DNA of 64,000 bases from JASHVB01 sp035523995 (GTDB taxonomy: Bacteria > Pseudomonadota > Alphaproteobacteria > Acetobacterales > Acetobacteraceae). Under the pieces are notes generated by a model. It was not told where the DNA came from, did no database searches, and saw only the letters and a list, made by a program, of their open reading frames with translations. The stretch's first letter is position 1, and every line of letters starts with the position of its first letter. A program made the position numbers and the translations under genes. This document shows, piece after piece, positions 1-8,598 of this stretch. The stretch covers positions 32,556-96,555 of the forward strand of contig DATKPQ010000093.1 in the NCBI GenBank assembly GCA_035523995.1, given 5' to 3'.

Positions 1-522
1 ATCGCCCGGGCATCTTCCCCGACTGATCCAACGTGGTTGCGGTCTCTCGACCCGATCGATCGTGCCAGGATGGCCAGGTCAGGCCCGCCCACGGCCATGG
101 CGATAGCCGGCCTCGCCCAGGCCGGCATTGCGGTATTCGCGTTTGGACTGGGCTCGTCGGGCGGGGCCTTTGCCGGATTGCTCCAGCTCACCTTCCTGGC
201 GCTGACACAATGTGCGCTGCTGTTGTCGCAGCCCAACGGAGTGGACCGGCTTGCCGCACTCGCCGGTCTCGGCGGTGTCCCGCCCTTCGGCGTGTTTGCC
301 AGCCTTGGCCTGGTCGTGGCTGCCACCGCATCCACCGCTCCGCTGCTGCTGATCCCGTTGGGTATCGGCTTGGCCGCCATCGCCTGGACCATGCTGCGCC
401 AGATTCCCGCCGAGCGGCGCTTATGCGCGTCGCCCGCCTGGCTGCCGCTGGCATTGCTGCTGCTGTGTGGCTTTGCGATGCCCGCATCGTGGCTCGCCTG
501 GTTCAGGCTGGCGGCACAATGA
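1..522 (+). CDS. Proton-translocating antiporter-like subunit of a hydrogenase-4/Ehr complex (HyfF-like), 5' partial
   Basis: The frame is open from base 1, so only the C-terminal 173 residues are present and the true start lies outside the window. What is seen is almost entirely hydrophobic: about four membrane segments, with a GLGGVPPFGVF motif resembling the conserved G-x-P-P-x-G-F turn of the NuoL/M/N and HyfB/D/F antiporter family. These subunits are thought to move protons or sodium across the cytoplasmic membrane in complex I-like machines. The stop codon overlaps the start of the next gene (ATGA at 519-522), so it is translationally coupled to the large subunit, in the usual hyfF-hyfG-hyfI order. 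Assignment to HyfF rather than HyfB or HyfD rests on this position and is inference. Confidence 0.75.
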   Translation: MARASSPTDPTWLRSLDPIDRARMARSGPPTAMAIAGLAQAGIAVFAFGLGSSGGAFAGLLQLTFLALTQCALLLSQPNGVDRLAALAGLGGVPPFGVFASLGLVVAATASTAPLLLIPLGIGLAAIAWTMLRQIPAERRLCASPAWLPLALLLLCGFAMPASWLAWFRLAAQ

Positions 523-1892
523 CCGCGCTGGACCTGATTTGCTCTGGCACCGCAGAGCAATGCCGCCCCTGGCGCCGCTTCTCGCTGCCTCCGGAGGCAT
601 GGTCCGCCATGATCGCCGCACTGGCCGAGAGCCCGGAACCCGTCCTGCTGGGCCTCTGGGCCGATTCCCAACAGATCCATGCCTTGTTCCGGGACGCTAC
701 GGGCGCCCTGATCGGTTCGGTCGCGGTGGAGGGTGGGCGTTATCCGGCGCTGTCCCCGGTTCGGCCCGTCGCATCGCGGCCCGAATGCATGATCCGAGAC
801 CTTTGGGGCCATATCGCCGTCGGCGGCGACGAGCGCACCTGGCTGGACCATGGCCGCTGGCCGATGGCGCATCCGCTCTCGCCGCGCCCAGGCCTGCCGG
901 GTGGTGCCGTCGAACCGCCGCAGTTTCCTGGCGTGGAAGATCCCGGCGCGACGCAGGTCCCGTTGGGCCCGATCCACGGGTTGATCGACGAGCCGGCCCA
1001 TCTGCGGCTGGTGACGCGCGGCGACACCGTGCTGCGTGCCGAGGCCCGGCTGGGTTATGCGCACAGGGGCATCCTCGCGCTGATGCGCGGCAAGTCGCCA
1101 CGCGCCGCGGCGCGTTTCATTGCTCGGCTGGCAGCCGAGACGACGGTGGCCCACTCGGTAGCGTTCGCGCGGGCGGCGGAGAGTGCCCTGGAGACGCCCG
1201 TCCCACCACGCGCCGTCGCTTGGCGCACGGTGATGCTGGAGCAAGAGCAAATTGCCGGGCGCCTGGACGATCTGGCGCGGCTGGCGGACGCGGCTGGCAT
1301 GGGGCCGCTGCACGCCGCGCTGGGCGAACACCGCGAAACCCTGCTGCGAGCCGCAGAACGCGCATTCGGCCATCGGCTGATGATGGACGTCGTGGTGCCC
1401 GGCGGCCTTGCGGCTGACATCGCCCCCGATGGCGCGACGGCGCTGCGTCAGGTCGGAGACGGGCTGGCCGAGGCGCTGCCGTCACTGCGGCAGCGTCTGG
1501 ACCCTCTGCTTGGGCGGTTGGACGGGTTGGGAAGGATCGTGAGCGGGAGCGATGCGGGCGGTGATGCGGCAGCGCGGTGCGCGGCGCGGCTGTCAGGGAT
1601 CGGCCGCAGCCTGGACCGGCTGCGCGCAGCGCTGGATGCGCTGCCAGATGGGCCGGTTTCTGCCGCCCTGCCAGCCGCAAGTGGAGAGGGACTGGACTGT
1701 GGCGACTCCCAACGCGGCACGGTTTGGCATTGGCTCCGCCTCGACCACGGACAGATCGCCGCGTGCTTCCCCTGCGATCCCGCGTGGTCGCTCTGGCCGC
1801 TGGCGGAAACGGCCATGGCTGGCGAATCCGTGGCAGAGGAGCAAATGATCCGATTGTCGTTTGGCCTGCCGTGCGCGGCGCTCGACCTATGA
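519..1892 (+). CDS. Hydrogenase-4 (HyfG/HycE)-like large subunit lacking NiFe ligands (Ehr type)
   Basis: 457 residues from the ATG that overlaps the preceding stop; a GTG further upstream would run through the antiporter gene and is not used. Residues about 1-150 resemble the NuoC-like N-terminal domain of HycE (RDLWGHIA, then WLDHGRWPMAHPL). Residues about 160-457 resemble the NuoD/NiFe large-subunit core (GPIHGLIDEPAHLRL, then RLGYAHRGI). Where HycE-type enzymes carry the first CxxC nickel-binding motif this protein reads RLAAETTVAHS, and the C-terminus (LSFGLPCAALDL) has no second CxxC. The nickel site is therefore absent. This matches the energy-converting hydrogenase-related (Ehr) complexes, whose electron donor and acceptor are not established. 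It should not be called an active hydrogenase. Confidence 0.85.
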   Translation: MTALDLICSGTAEQCRPWRRFSLPPEAWSAMIAALAESPEPVLLGLWADSQQIHALFRDATGALIGSVAVEGGRYPALSPVRPVASRPECMIRDLWGHIAVGGDERTWLDHGRWPMAHPLSPRPGLPGGAVEPPQFPGVEDPGATQVPLGPIHGLIDEPAHLRLVTRGDTVLRAEARLGYAHRGILALMRGKSPRAAARFIARLAAETTVAHSVAFARAAESALETPVPPRAVAWRTVMLEQEQIAGRLDDLARLADAAGMGPLHAALGEHRETLLRAAERAFGHRLMMDVVVPGGLAADIAPDGATALRQVGDGLAEALPSLRQRLDPLLGRLDGLGRIVSGSDAGGDAAARCAARLSGIGRSLDRLRAALDALPDGPVSAALPAASGEGLDCGDSQRGTVWHWLRLDHGQIAACFPCDPAWSLWPLAETAMAGESVAEEQMIRLSFGLPCAALDL

Positions 1893-2431
1893 GTTGGGCC
1901 TGGTTGCGGTCGCGCGGTGCGAGTCCCGCCGGTCCGGTGGACGAAGCGACCGCCGCGTCCCTCGCGGCCCGGCTGGACGCGGCAGCACAGACACGGCTTG
2001 GCCGCAGCCTGGCGATTCGCCACGTCAACACCGGAAGCTGCAATGGCTGCGAGCTGGAACTGCGGGCGTTGCGCGGCGTGTTCTACGATCTGGAGCGCTA
2101 CGGCCTGCGCTTTGTCGAAAGTCCTCGGCATGCCGACGTATTGCTCGTGACCGGCCCGCTGACCCGCAATCTGCGCGAAGCGCTGGAGGCCGCGTTTGAC
2201 GCCGCGCCCGAACCGAAATGGGTTGTCGCCGTGGGCGATTGCGCGGTCGATGGCGGCGTGTTCAAGGGTAGCTACGCCGTGCTGGACGGCACCGGGGCCG
2301 CGCTGCCGGTGGACCTGACGATCAGCGGCTGCCCACCAAGCCCGGCGCGGATGCTGGCGGGATTGCATGCTCTGCTGGAAGCGAATGCGCGGCCCGAGCG
2401 CCCGGGCAGGTCGACGCGGGCATCGGACTGA
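1889..2431 (+). CDS. Hydrogenase-4/complex I small subunit (HyfI/NuoB-like)
   Basis: 180 residues; the start overlaps the large-subunit stop (ATGA at 1889-1892). The NuoB-type 4Fe-4S ligands are all visible: NTGSCNGCELE supplies CxxC, then GDCAVDGG, then SGCPPSP. The cluster equivalent to N2 of complex I, or to the proximal cluster of hydrogenases, should therefore be present even though the partner large subunit has lost its nickel site. The first 35 residues are poorly conserved. The operon appears to end here: the next gene is convergent on the other strand with only 40 bases between the stops. No NuoI-like ferredoxin subunit follows within the window. Confidence 0.88.
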   Translation: MSWAWLRSRGASPAGPVDEATAASLAARLDAAAQTRLGRSLAIRHVNTGSCNGCELELRALRGVFYDLERYGLRFVESPRHADVLLVTGPLTRNLREALEAAFDAAPEPKWVVAVGDCAVDGGVFKGSYAVLDGTGAALPVDLTISGCPPSPARMLAGLHALLEANARPERPGRSTRASD

Positions 2432-2471
2432 CCAACCGAGGTGCGGTCAGGCCTGATGGCAAACCGTTTGC

Positions 2472-3944
2472 TCAACCAATCCTTGCCGGCTTCGCGACCG
2501 CTTCCTGCACCGGACCACCCTTCCAGCCGCCACCGAGCGCCTGGAACAAACTGACCAGCGCCTGCGCATGCGCCAGCCGCACCTGCACCAGCATGTCCTC
2601 GGCGGAGAACAATGCAGATTCTGCCGTCAGCACGTTGAGCATGTCGCCGGTGCCGCCCTGGAACAGGGCGACGGCGATTTGGTACGACTGGCGCGCGGTG
2701 GCGACGGTAGCGGTCTCGTCGGCCAGTTGCTCGCCGGTCTGGTGCACGCCCGCCAGCGCATCTTCGACATTGCCCAGCGCGGAAACGATCGACTGGCGGT
2801 AGTCGTCCAGCAATTCCGTATAGCGCGCCTTGCTGTATTCCAATTGGCCGCGCAGCCGGCCGCCTTCAAAGATCGGCGCGACCACGGCTGCCGCCAGAGC
2901 CGACACCGCAGTGGGTGGCGAAAACGCCGCCAGGCCCACGGCTTCCATGCCGCCCTGGCCGGTGAGCGTTACTGACGGGAAGAACGCCGCGCGTGCCATG
3001 CGGATATCGGCGTTCGCAGCAATCAGGTTTGCCTCCGCCTCGGCCACGTCGGGACGACGCTCCAGCAATGCGGCGGGCAGTCCCGGCGCCACCGCCGGCA
3101 TCGCCAGGTCCAGCAACGTCCCTGGTCCCAGCTTGATATTTTCCGGGTTCTCGCCCACCAGAATCGCCAACGCGTCGAGCGTCTCCGACAGTTGCTGCCG
3201 CAGCGGCGGGATGGCGGCGCGCAGCGAATTCACCTCGGTCTCCTGCTGCACGATGTTCAGTTCCATCACCGTGCCGACGTTGAATTCGGCGTGGATGGCG
3301 GTGAGCATTTGCCCGGCCTCGGCGAGATTGTTCTCCGCCACCGCGATCTCGTCGCGCAACCCCAGCGCCTGGAAATACGTGCTCGCCACGCTGCTGACTG
3401 TGGCGAGCGCGATCACCTGCTGGTCGTAGCGTGCGGCGACAGCGGATGCCTTGGCGGCCTGCAAGGCGTCGTGGTTCTCGCCCCAGAAGTCGATTTCGTA
3501 AGACGCGTTCACGCCGAGATCGAATTCGTGGTAGTCGTATGCGCTCGTTGACAACGGCGACACGGTACGTGCCTGCGTGCCGCCGGCGGTGGCGCCGATC
3601 GACGGCAACAGGGCAGCGCCGGCGATGCGGGTTTCGGCATTGGCCTCCCGCACCCGCGCCACGGCCGCGGCGATATTCAGATTCTGCGCCTCGGCGCGGG
3701 CGATGAGCGCATCCAATTGCGGATCGTCGAACCCGCGCCACCAATAAGCCGTTGGCCAGATCGCCGCGGTATCGCCCGTCTCGCGCCAATGTGCCGGCAA
3801 TTCCGAGACCGGATGCCGATAGCGCGGTCCGACGGCACAACCCGACAGTGCCATCGTGGCAGCAATTAGAACACAGGACAGACGCCATCGCGTACGATGG
3901 CCGTGCGGCGCGGGCGTACTGCTGAATCTTCGACGGCCAATCAT
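2472..3944 (-). CDS. RND efflux outer-membrane lipoprotein, NodT/OprM family
   Basis: 490 residues from ATG 3944. The N-terminus has a basic stretch, a hydrophobic segment and a lipobox (MALSGCAVGPRY), followed by the family's typical post-cysteine sequence VGPRYRHP. The body contains two outer membrane efflux repeats rich in alanine coiled coil (around residues 70-260 and 280-470), with FDDPQLDALIARAEAQN and later ERRPDVAEAEANLIAANA, a signature of NodT-type factors. It should form the outer-membrane channel of a tripartite exporter. No membrane fusion protein or RND pump is next to it, so its partners must be encoded elsewhere. The frame stays open to 4121, but only the ATG at 3944 leads directly into the signal peptide. 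Confidence 0.88.
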   Translation of the reverse strand: MIGRRRFSSTPAPHGHRTRWRLSCVLIAATMALSGCAVGPRYRHPVSELPAHWRETGDTAAIWPTAYWWRGFDDPQLDALIARAEAQNLNIAAAVARVREANAETRIAGAALLPSIGATAGGTQARTVSPLSTSAYDYHEFDLGVNASYEIDFWGENHDALQAAKASAVAARYDQQVIALATVSSVASTYFQALGLRDEIAVAENNLAEAGQMLTAIHAEFNVGTVMELNIVQQETEVNSLRAAIPPLRQQLSETLDALAILVGENPENIKLGPGTLLDLAMPAVAPGLPAALLERRPDVAEAEANLIAANADIRMARAAFFPSVTLTGQGGMEAVGLAAFSPPTAVSALAAAVVAPIFEGGRLRGQLEYSKARYTELLDDYRQSIVSALGNVEDALAGVHQTGEQLADETATVATARQSYQIAVALFQGGTGDMLNVLTAESALFSAEDMLVQVRLAHAQALVSLFQALGGGWKGGPVQEAVAKPARIG

Positions 3945-4159
3945 TATCGAAAACCGTGGTGAGAGAGCGTGGCGCTGCGAGTTGGTGACCACGCCGCAAT
4001 CCGGCAAGTCGCTGCGGGGGCGCTGCGCCGGTCGTGTCGCTGGTTTAATGCCGCCGCACCGGAATGTGCGAAATCTTACTGGTCCCCAACATGAAACGTC
4101 GCCACGGCGTTGCCGCGACATTGGGCCGAATCAACCATCAATCAACGGACGCCGCGCCG

Positions 4160-4366
4160 CCATGTCATTGCGAGCGCAGCGAAGCAATTTCCAAGGGGAG
4201 TTCGCACGTTCTGTCGGCGAAGATTGCTTCGCTTCGATGATGCACGATGGCCGGGTCAAGCCCGGCCATGACGAAGAACGTGTGACGAAAAAAAGGTGTG
4301 GCGCGCCGCACCTTCATCCAATCGCGGGTCAGCCGGTCCGGCCGGTGGCCTCGCAATGACATGCGG
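4160..4366. repeat. Dispersed palindromic intergenic repeat, copy 1
   Basis: The gap between the efflux gene start and the next gene holds a repeat block. A TCATTGCGAGCGCAGCGAAGC segment at about 4163 is answered by an inverted GATTGCTTCGCTTCG near 4222. A second perfect hairpin, ATGGCCGGG-TCAA-CCCGGCCAT, lies near 4248-4270, and a CTCGCAATGACAT piece closes the block at about 4351. Related sequences occur near 24160 and 56148. It looks like a REP-type element that could form long hairpins at the RNA level. I see no gene in the rest of 4367-4525. Confidence 0.7.
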
Positions 4367-4525
4367 GGCAGGCGCGATACGTCAGAGTCACGGAATCATG
4401 GATCTGCCGGCAGCGCGCCTGCACCCACGGCGCTTGCCCCGCCGGCCTGCCGAGCTGGCCGCACGGATCGACATGCGCCACCATCCGCGCTCGCGGCGCG
4501 CACGCGCCGCCAACCCGTGTCCGCG

Positions 4526-4903
4526 TCAACGCCGCCGAGGAGCCTGTCCGCCGTCAATCAGTCGGAATGATGCGCGCCAGCGCTGGAAATCGGCATCATT
4601 CGCCCAGACGGTCCCGGCAGATGGCCGCGCCCCGCTGCGTGCATCGAGCGCCAGCAGCTTCGCCGGGAAGCGGTCTGGCACCGCTTTTCCGCGACCAAGG
4701 TACAGCATCACCGCGTAACAAAGGATTGATGCGAGAACCGCCCCGGCCAGCGTACCTGCCAGCAATTGCGCGGCGACTGGTGCCGGATCGGCCTCGGGGA
4801 GCCAGGCGGCATCAGGGATGCCACGAAGCACTAAGAGAGCGCCACACACAGAGCCGCACGCACCTGCAGCAATGAGTGGCCAATTTTCGGCCCTTGTTCT
4901 CAT
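4526..4903 (-). CDS. Small two-helix inner-membrane protein of unknown function
   Basis: 125 residues, preceded by a strong ribosome site (GGGAGGAA directly before the ATG). Two membrane segments are visible: residues about 8-28 (WPLIAAGACGSVCGALLVL) and about 43-68 (QLLAGTLAGAVLASILCYAVM). A polar tail containing ANDADFQRWRASFRLIDGG follows. I do not recognise the family. It stands alone between a repeat block and tRNA-Pro. Confidence 0.6.
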   Translation of the reverse strand: MRTRAENWPLIAAGACGSVCGALLVLRGIPDAAWLPEADPAPVAAQLLAGTLAGAVLASILCYAVMLYLGRGKAVPDRFPAKLLALDARSGARPSAGTVWANDADFQRWRASFRLIDGGQAPRRR

Positions 4904-5043
4904 TTCCTCCCATCCAATGATGGATTATGGGTAACTGTCCCATGAAAAACGTGAAAGCGCAACAGCGGGTTGCGCATGCGCCAGCTACGGCACAGTGATC
5001 GCGACCGCAACGACCGAACCGGTTCACAAGGTATCGAAAAATC

Positions 5044-5121
5044 TGGTCGGGGCGGCGGGATTCGAACCCACGACCTCCTGTACCCAAAACAGGCGCGCTG
5101 ACCAGGCTGCGCCACGCCCCG
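5044..5121 (-). tRNA. tRNA-Pro(TGG)
   Basis: Reading the minus strand, a CGGGGCG acceptor arm pairs with CGCCCCG. The D-arm, the anticodon stem CCTGT/ACAGG around loop TTTGGGT (anticodon TGG), and the T-arm GTGGG-TTCGAAT-CCCGC are all intact. The CCA end is encoded (5044-5046). The invariant TTC sequence is present in the T loop. Confidence 0.95.
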
Positions 5122-5291
5122 CCTTGTTCCGGCATGCTCTGTCCGGCTGTGCCCAGCCACCGCCACCGGCATCCCCGGCGCAGGCCGGGGCGGTGGAACC
5201 TATGGGCGCCGAACCTGCCGCGCAAGGTGGCGCATAATATAGCGCGCGTGCGACGACCGGCCGCTGGCGCCGCCTCCTGGCCGGCGTCTTG

Positions 5292-5771
5292 TCAACCCAC
5301 GTCGTTGAACTGTTTCGCCACCACCTTGTCACCGACCACAATGTTCAGCTTCGCCGTGATGCCGCCGGCCAGTTCCAGCACCGCCAGCACCGGACCGTGG
5401 CTGGAGACCGGGGCGAGGCTCTCCGGCACGGTATTGTCGGCAATGGCGCGGATCGTCCCGTCCGGGTTGATGAACACCATGTCCAGCGGCACCAGCGTAT
5501 TCTTCATCCAGAACGGCGATTCGCGCGGAAAATCGAATACGAACAGCATGCCCTGGTCCGGCGGCACGACCTTGCGGAACATTTCTCCCACTTCCTGCTC
5601 TCGCGGCGTGGTTGCGAGTTCCACGGTGAAATCGTGGCGCTTTCCGTCCTTGGTTACGATCGTCAATTTCTCTGTCGGCAGCTTGGGCTGCGGGGCGGTG
5701 ATCTTGTCCTCCTGTGCGCGCGCGATCGCGGGCAGTGCAGCGAGCAAAAGCAGCAGATGGCGGCGATTCAT
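5292..5771 (-). CDS. DUF192 family secreted protein
   Basis: 159 residues from ATG 5771. The first 19 or so residues form a signal peptide (MNRRHLLLLLAALPAIARA). The DUF192 domain covers the rest, with the family landmarks TTPREQEVGEMFR, PPDQGMLFVFDF, FWMKNTLVPLDMVFI and ETVP-like DNTVPESLAPVSS. DUF192 proteins are small beta-barrel-like domains of unknown biochemical role, usually exported. The gene is divergent from the TfoX-N gene at 5899. Confidence 0.88.
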   Translation of the reverse strand: MNRRHLLLLLAALPAIARAQEDKITAPQPKLPTEKLTIVTKDGKRHDFTVELATTPREQEVGEMFRKVVPPDQGMLFVFDFPRESPFWMKNTLVPLDMVFINPDGTIRAIADNTVPESLAPVSSHGPVLAVLELAGGITAKLNIVVGDKVVAKQFNDVG

Positions 5772-5898
5772 ACGGGTTCGGTCCTTCGGCGGCGAGCGAT
5801 TTAGGAATCGGCTAGCATACGGAGGGAACCGGCTACCAGCGCCCGCCGGCTGGCGGCATGGGCGGCCCGAGGCGCGGCGCCCGCAGCAGGAGGGCCGA

Positions 5899-6240
5899 AT
5901 GGCAAGCGTCACCCGCCAGTACCAGGATTTCATCCTCGATCTGCTGTCACCGCTGGGCCCGATGGCGCGTCGCATGTTCAGCGGCGTGGGTTTGTTCCAG
6001 GACGGCGTGATGTTCGGGTTGCTGGTGCGCGACACGTTCTATCTGCGCGTCAGCGATGCCACGCGAGAGCAATACGATCAGGCCGGCAGTGCACCGTTCA
6101 GTTATAGTCGGGCGGGGCGGATGGTAAGCCTCGCGGCGTATTACGAGGTGCCGGAAGGATTGCTTGATCAGCCCGACGAGTTGCTGCGCTGGGCACGCGA
6201 GGCGATCGCCGCGGCGCGTGACGTGAAGCGGCGGCGGTAA
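5899..6240 (+). CDS. TfoX N-terminal domain protein
   Basis: 113 residues, with an excellent ribosome site (GCAGGAGGG) 5 bases before the ATG at 5899. The sequence carries the TfoX-N hallmarks: LSPLGPMARRMFSGVGLFQDGVMFGLLV near the N-terminus, then FYLRVSDAT and FSYSRAGRMVSLAAYYEVPE. It has no C-terminal TfoX helix-hairpin domain, as is normal for the stand-alone alphaproteobacterial form. In gamma-proteobacteria full-length TfoX is a competence regulator; the function of single-domain versions is unknown. Confidence 0.85.
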   Translation: MASVTRQYQDFILDLLSPLGPMARRMFSGVGLFQDGVMFGLLVRDTFYLRVSDATREQYDQAGSAPFSYSRAGRMVSLAAYYEVPEGLLDQPDELLRWAREAIAAARDVKRRR

Positions 6241-6406
6241 ACCATTCTGCCATCCCAGGTTGCCGTGCGGCAAAATCACTGCCCACAGCAGCTTGGGTTG
6301 CTTACGAGCATTCGCGCCATGCGAGCAATCAGTCCGGTGTGGCATCTCACCTGGTTTCGCCGTCGTGCGATGTGTGTCACGCGCCAAAACGACATTTTTT
6401 GAAGCG

Positions 6407-6420
6407 CTGATTTAGATCAA
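6407..6420 (+). promoter_or_regulatory. Possible FNR/CRP-type binding site upstream of the PEP-CTERM gene
   Basis: CTGAT-TTAG-ATCAA matches the FNR consensus TTGAT-N4-ATCAA in 9 of 10 defined positions. It sits 84 bases before the ATG at 6504, in the 263-base gap after the TfoX gene. No clear -35/-10 pair was found around it, so the call rests on the palindrome only. Confidence 0.35.
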
Positions 6421-6503
6421 GGCAATCCTGCTCTGGCTCCCGCACACGACAACAGAGGCACCGAGACTTCGGCATCGGGGCGAGCCGCAAGGAGTGCGAA
6501 ACC

Positions 6504-7130
6504 ATGAACGAACCACGCCAGGTGAATGTCGCCGGCGACCGGCCCAACGCCATCGGGTGGCGGTCGGGCGCCCGTTCGGGAAACGGGCAGCTTATGATGG
6601 TCTTGAGCTTGCTGAAAGCAGTCGTCCTGGCAACGATTGCGGGTATCGGCGTCACGACCGGCGCCCGAGCTTCGCTTCTCGACTTCCAGGTAACCGGCGC
6701 GGGCGTGGGCAGCGGGCTTGAATGGCAATCCGCCGCCTCCATTCAGACCCTCGAGAATCATTGGACGGCCGGTCAGGGAGACTGGCTTTTTACGTCGCTG
6801 ACGAAAAATATGCCGGGCGTCGCCAATCTGCTGACATCCGGCATAGCGGGCACCGGTTTCGGAATTCTCCTGGGGACGAATTACCTCGTTTTTGACGACA
6901 CCGGGACTGCGATCTTCACCTACGCCGGCGAACTGAGCCAATTCGACCGGCCGTATAATGCGACATTCTCGCCCGGTACCTGGACGCTTGCCAGTCAGGA
7001 TGGTGCCGATAGGCTTGTGGTCACGACGGTTCCGGAGCCCTCAGGCTGGACCTTGACTTTGACGATGCTCGCCATTGTCGGTGTTGCGCGCGTTTTGACG
7101 TCACGCAACCTCGTTGCGATTGCGGCGTAA
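6504..7130 (+). CDS. PEP-CTERM sorting domain protein
   Basis: 208 residues. An N-terminal hydrophobic stretch (about residues 32-52, MVLSLLKAVVLATIAGIGV) ending at GARAS looks like a signal peptide; a start at an internal ATG near 6594-6597 would place it at the extreme N-terminus. The body is a polar beta-rich domain with no recognised family. The C-terminus has the PEP-CTERM layout: VPEPSGWTL, a hydrophobic helix, then a basic end (SRN). Such proteins are processed by exosortase during envelope export and are often linked to exopolysaccharide. No exosortase gene is in this window. Confidence 0.75.
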   Translation: MNEPRQVNVAGDRPNAIGWRSGARSGNGQLMMVLSLLKAVVLATIAGIGVTTGARASLLDFQVTGAGVGSGLEWQSAASIQTLENHWTAGQGDWLFTSLTKNMPGVANLLTSGIAGTGFGILLGTNYLVFDDTGTAIFTYAGELSQFDRPYNATFSPGTWTLASQDGADRLVVTTVPEPSGWTLTLTMLAIVGVARVLTSRNLVAIAA

Positions 7131-7223
7131 CGGGTTCCCCGACCGGAGAGGAGCGAAGGCCAGCGTCATTATGGGTGTCGAACGGCCGGGGCGAATGTGA
7201 CCGGCCGGCCGACCACCGCCCCG

Positions 7224-7287
7224 GCAAGTCGAACCTTGGGCGAGTCGAACCCTGGGCGAGTCGAACCCTGGGCGAGTCGACCACGGT
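7224..7287 (+). repeat. Tandem repeat, 16-bp unit, about four copies
   Basis: Units begin at 7224, 7240, 7256 and 7272. The consensus is GCGAGTCGAACCCTGG. Copies 2 and 3 are identical, copy 1 differs at two bases, and copy 4 decays after GCGAGTCGA. It lies in the intergenic region between the PEP-CTERM gene and the convergent thiolase gene. Confidence 0.9.
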
Positions 7288-7359
7288 TCATGCTTGATCA
7301 GGGATGACGGCGTATACTTTGTAAAGAGCGCCCGGCCTGGTCAGGGATAATGGCAGCGC

Positions 7360-8544
7360 TCAGTATGGCTCCCGCACGAAGATGAACGTGGTTCCGGTGA
7401 CGATCGGCGCGCTGGCGCCGACGAACGAGACATTGACGTCTTTCACTTGGCGCGCTCCGGCGCGGCCGGATGCCTGCAAGGCGCCCTCGATGATGTGCCA
7501 CAGCCCGTGGATGCGCCCGGTGCCCAGACTGCCGCCGAACGTGTTCAGCGGCAGGTCGCCGTCCAGTTCGATGCGGCCGTCCTGGATGAAATCCAGTGCC
7601 TCGCCTTCCCCACAGAACCCGTAGGATTCCAGGCCATAGACCACCGATGCCGAGAACCCGTCATAGATCTGCGCCACGTCCACGTCCTTGGGACTGAACC
7701 CGGAGCGTTCCCAGGTCAACCTGGCGGAGCTGCTGCCGCCCTCCATGTAGCTGGACAGGCTACCGATGCGACCGGCGACCTCGAAATGCAGCCGCTGGCC
7801 ATAGCCTGCCAGATAGGCAGGCTGCGGCTTCAGATCCCGTGCGCGGTCTGCGGTGGTCAGCACGATCGCGACGGCGCCCTGCACCGGAATGTCGCAATCG
7901 AACAGACAGAACGGATAGGCAACCATGCGGGAGGCGAAGTAGTCCTCGCGGCTCAGCGGCGTGCCGTAGAAATACGCATGCGGATTGTGCTGTGTATGCT
8001 GGCGCTGCGTCACCGCCAGCGTTGCCATCTTCTCGCGGTTCTGTCCGTGGCGTTCCAGCCAGCGCGTGTAGGCAACCGCCATGCCCTGGCCAGGTCCGCC
8101 GAAGCCATAGGGGGCGGTGAACTGGGTGGCGCCCGCCGCGTGGGCGCCGGGCAGGTTCTGATACGTGCCGCGCGGGTTGTGCATCGCCCGCCACACCACG
8201 GCATAGCGGCACACGCCCGCCAGCAATGCGTTCACCGCCTGCTGCACGGCACCGCCGATATTCGTGGTGCCCACCTGGATGTGCCAGGTCAGGTTTGGCA
8301 GTTTCAGCATCGCCATCATGCAATTGACCGACACCACGGAGATGCCGTCGATCTCCGCATGTCCGGTGGCCGGCAGTTCCGGATAGGTGGCAAGGCCGTC
8401 GATGTCCTCGATTCGCAGGCCGGAATCAGCCACGGCTTCCTTCACCGCGGTCAGCGCATGCGCTGCCAGCGGAACGTCGGCCGAGCGCGACACTTTCGAA
8501 TATCCCACGCCGCTGATCGCGACCTTGCAGCGGTTTTCCCACAT
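7360..8544 (-). CDS. SCP2/Ltp2-like thiolase-fold protein
   Basis: 394 residues from ATG 8544 (AAGGGA upstream). The thiolase fold is recognisable from VAISGVGYS at the start to NTFGGSLGTGRIHGLWHIIEGALQ near the end. Where degradative thiolases have the nucleophilic cysteine, this protein reads VGTTNIGGAV with no Cys, and the usual GHP of the C-terminal loop is GRI. That pattern is typical of lipid-transfer/SCPx-type thiolases, including Ltp2-like aldolases that cleave acyl-CoA side chains in complex with a DUF35 protein. The next gene upstream is exactly such a DUF35 partner. The substrate is unknown. Confidence 0.85.
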   Translation of the reverse strand: MWENRCKVAISGVGYSKVSRSADVPLAAHALTAVKEAVADSGLRIEDIDGLATYPELPATGHAEIDGISVVSVNCMMAMLKLPNLTWHIQVGTTNIGGAVQQAVNALLAGVCRYAVVWRAMHNPRGTYQNLPGAHAAGATQFTAPYGFGGPGQGMAVAYTRWLERHGQNREKMATLAVTQRQHTQHNPHAYFYGTPLSREDYFASRMVAYPFCLFDCDIPVQGAVAIVLTTADRARDLKPQPAYLAGYGQRLHFEVAGRIGSLSSYMEGGSSSARLTWERSGFSPKDVDVAQIYDGFSASVVYGLESYGFCGEGEALDFIQDGRIELDGDLPLNTFGGSLGTGRIHGLWHIIEGALQASGRAGARQVKDVNVSFVGASAPIVTGTTFIFVREPY

Positions 8545-8598
8545 GCTTCGTCCCTTCTTTTGCTATCAACCGCCGGCGAGCAAGCCGCACCGCACCCA

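Noticed and set aside
33..518. A longer start at GTG 33 for the hydrogenase-like large subunit
   Set aside because: That extension overlaps the antiporter gene entirely and has no family sequence; the ATG at 519 overlaps the previous stop as expected for coupled genes.
519..1892. Calling the large subunit an active NiFe hydrogenase
   Set aside because: Neither nickel-binding CxxC motif is present.
7224..7287. The tandem repeat as a possible CRISPR array
   Set aside because: There are no spacers between the units and no cas genes in the window.
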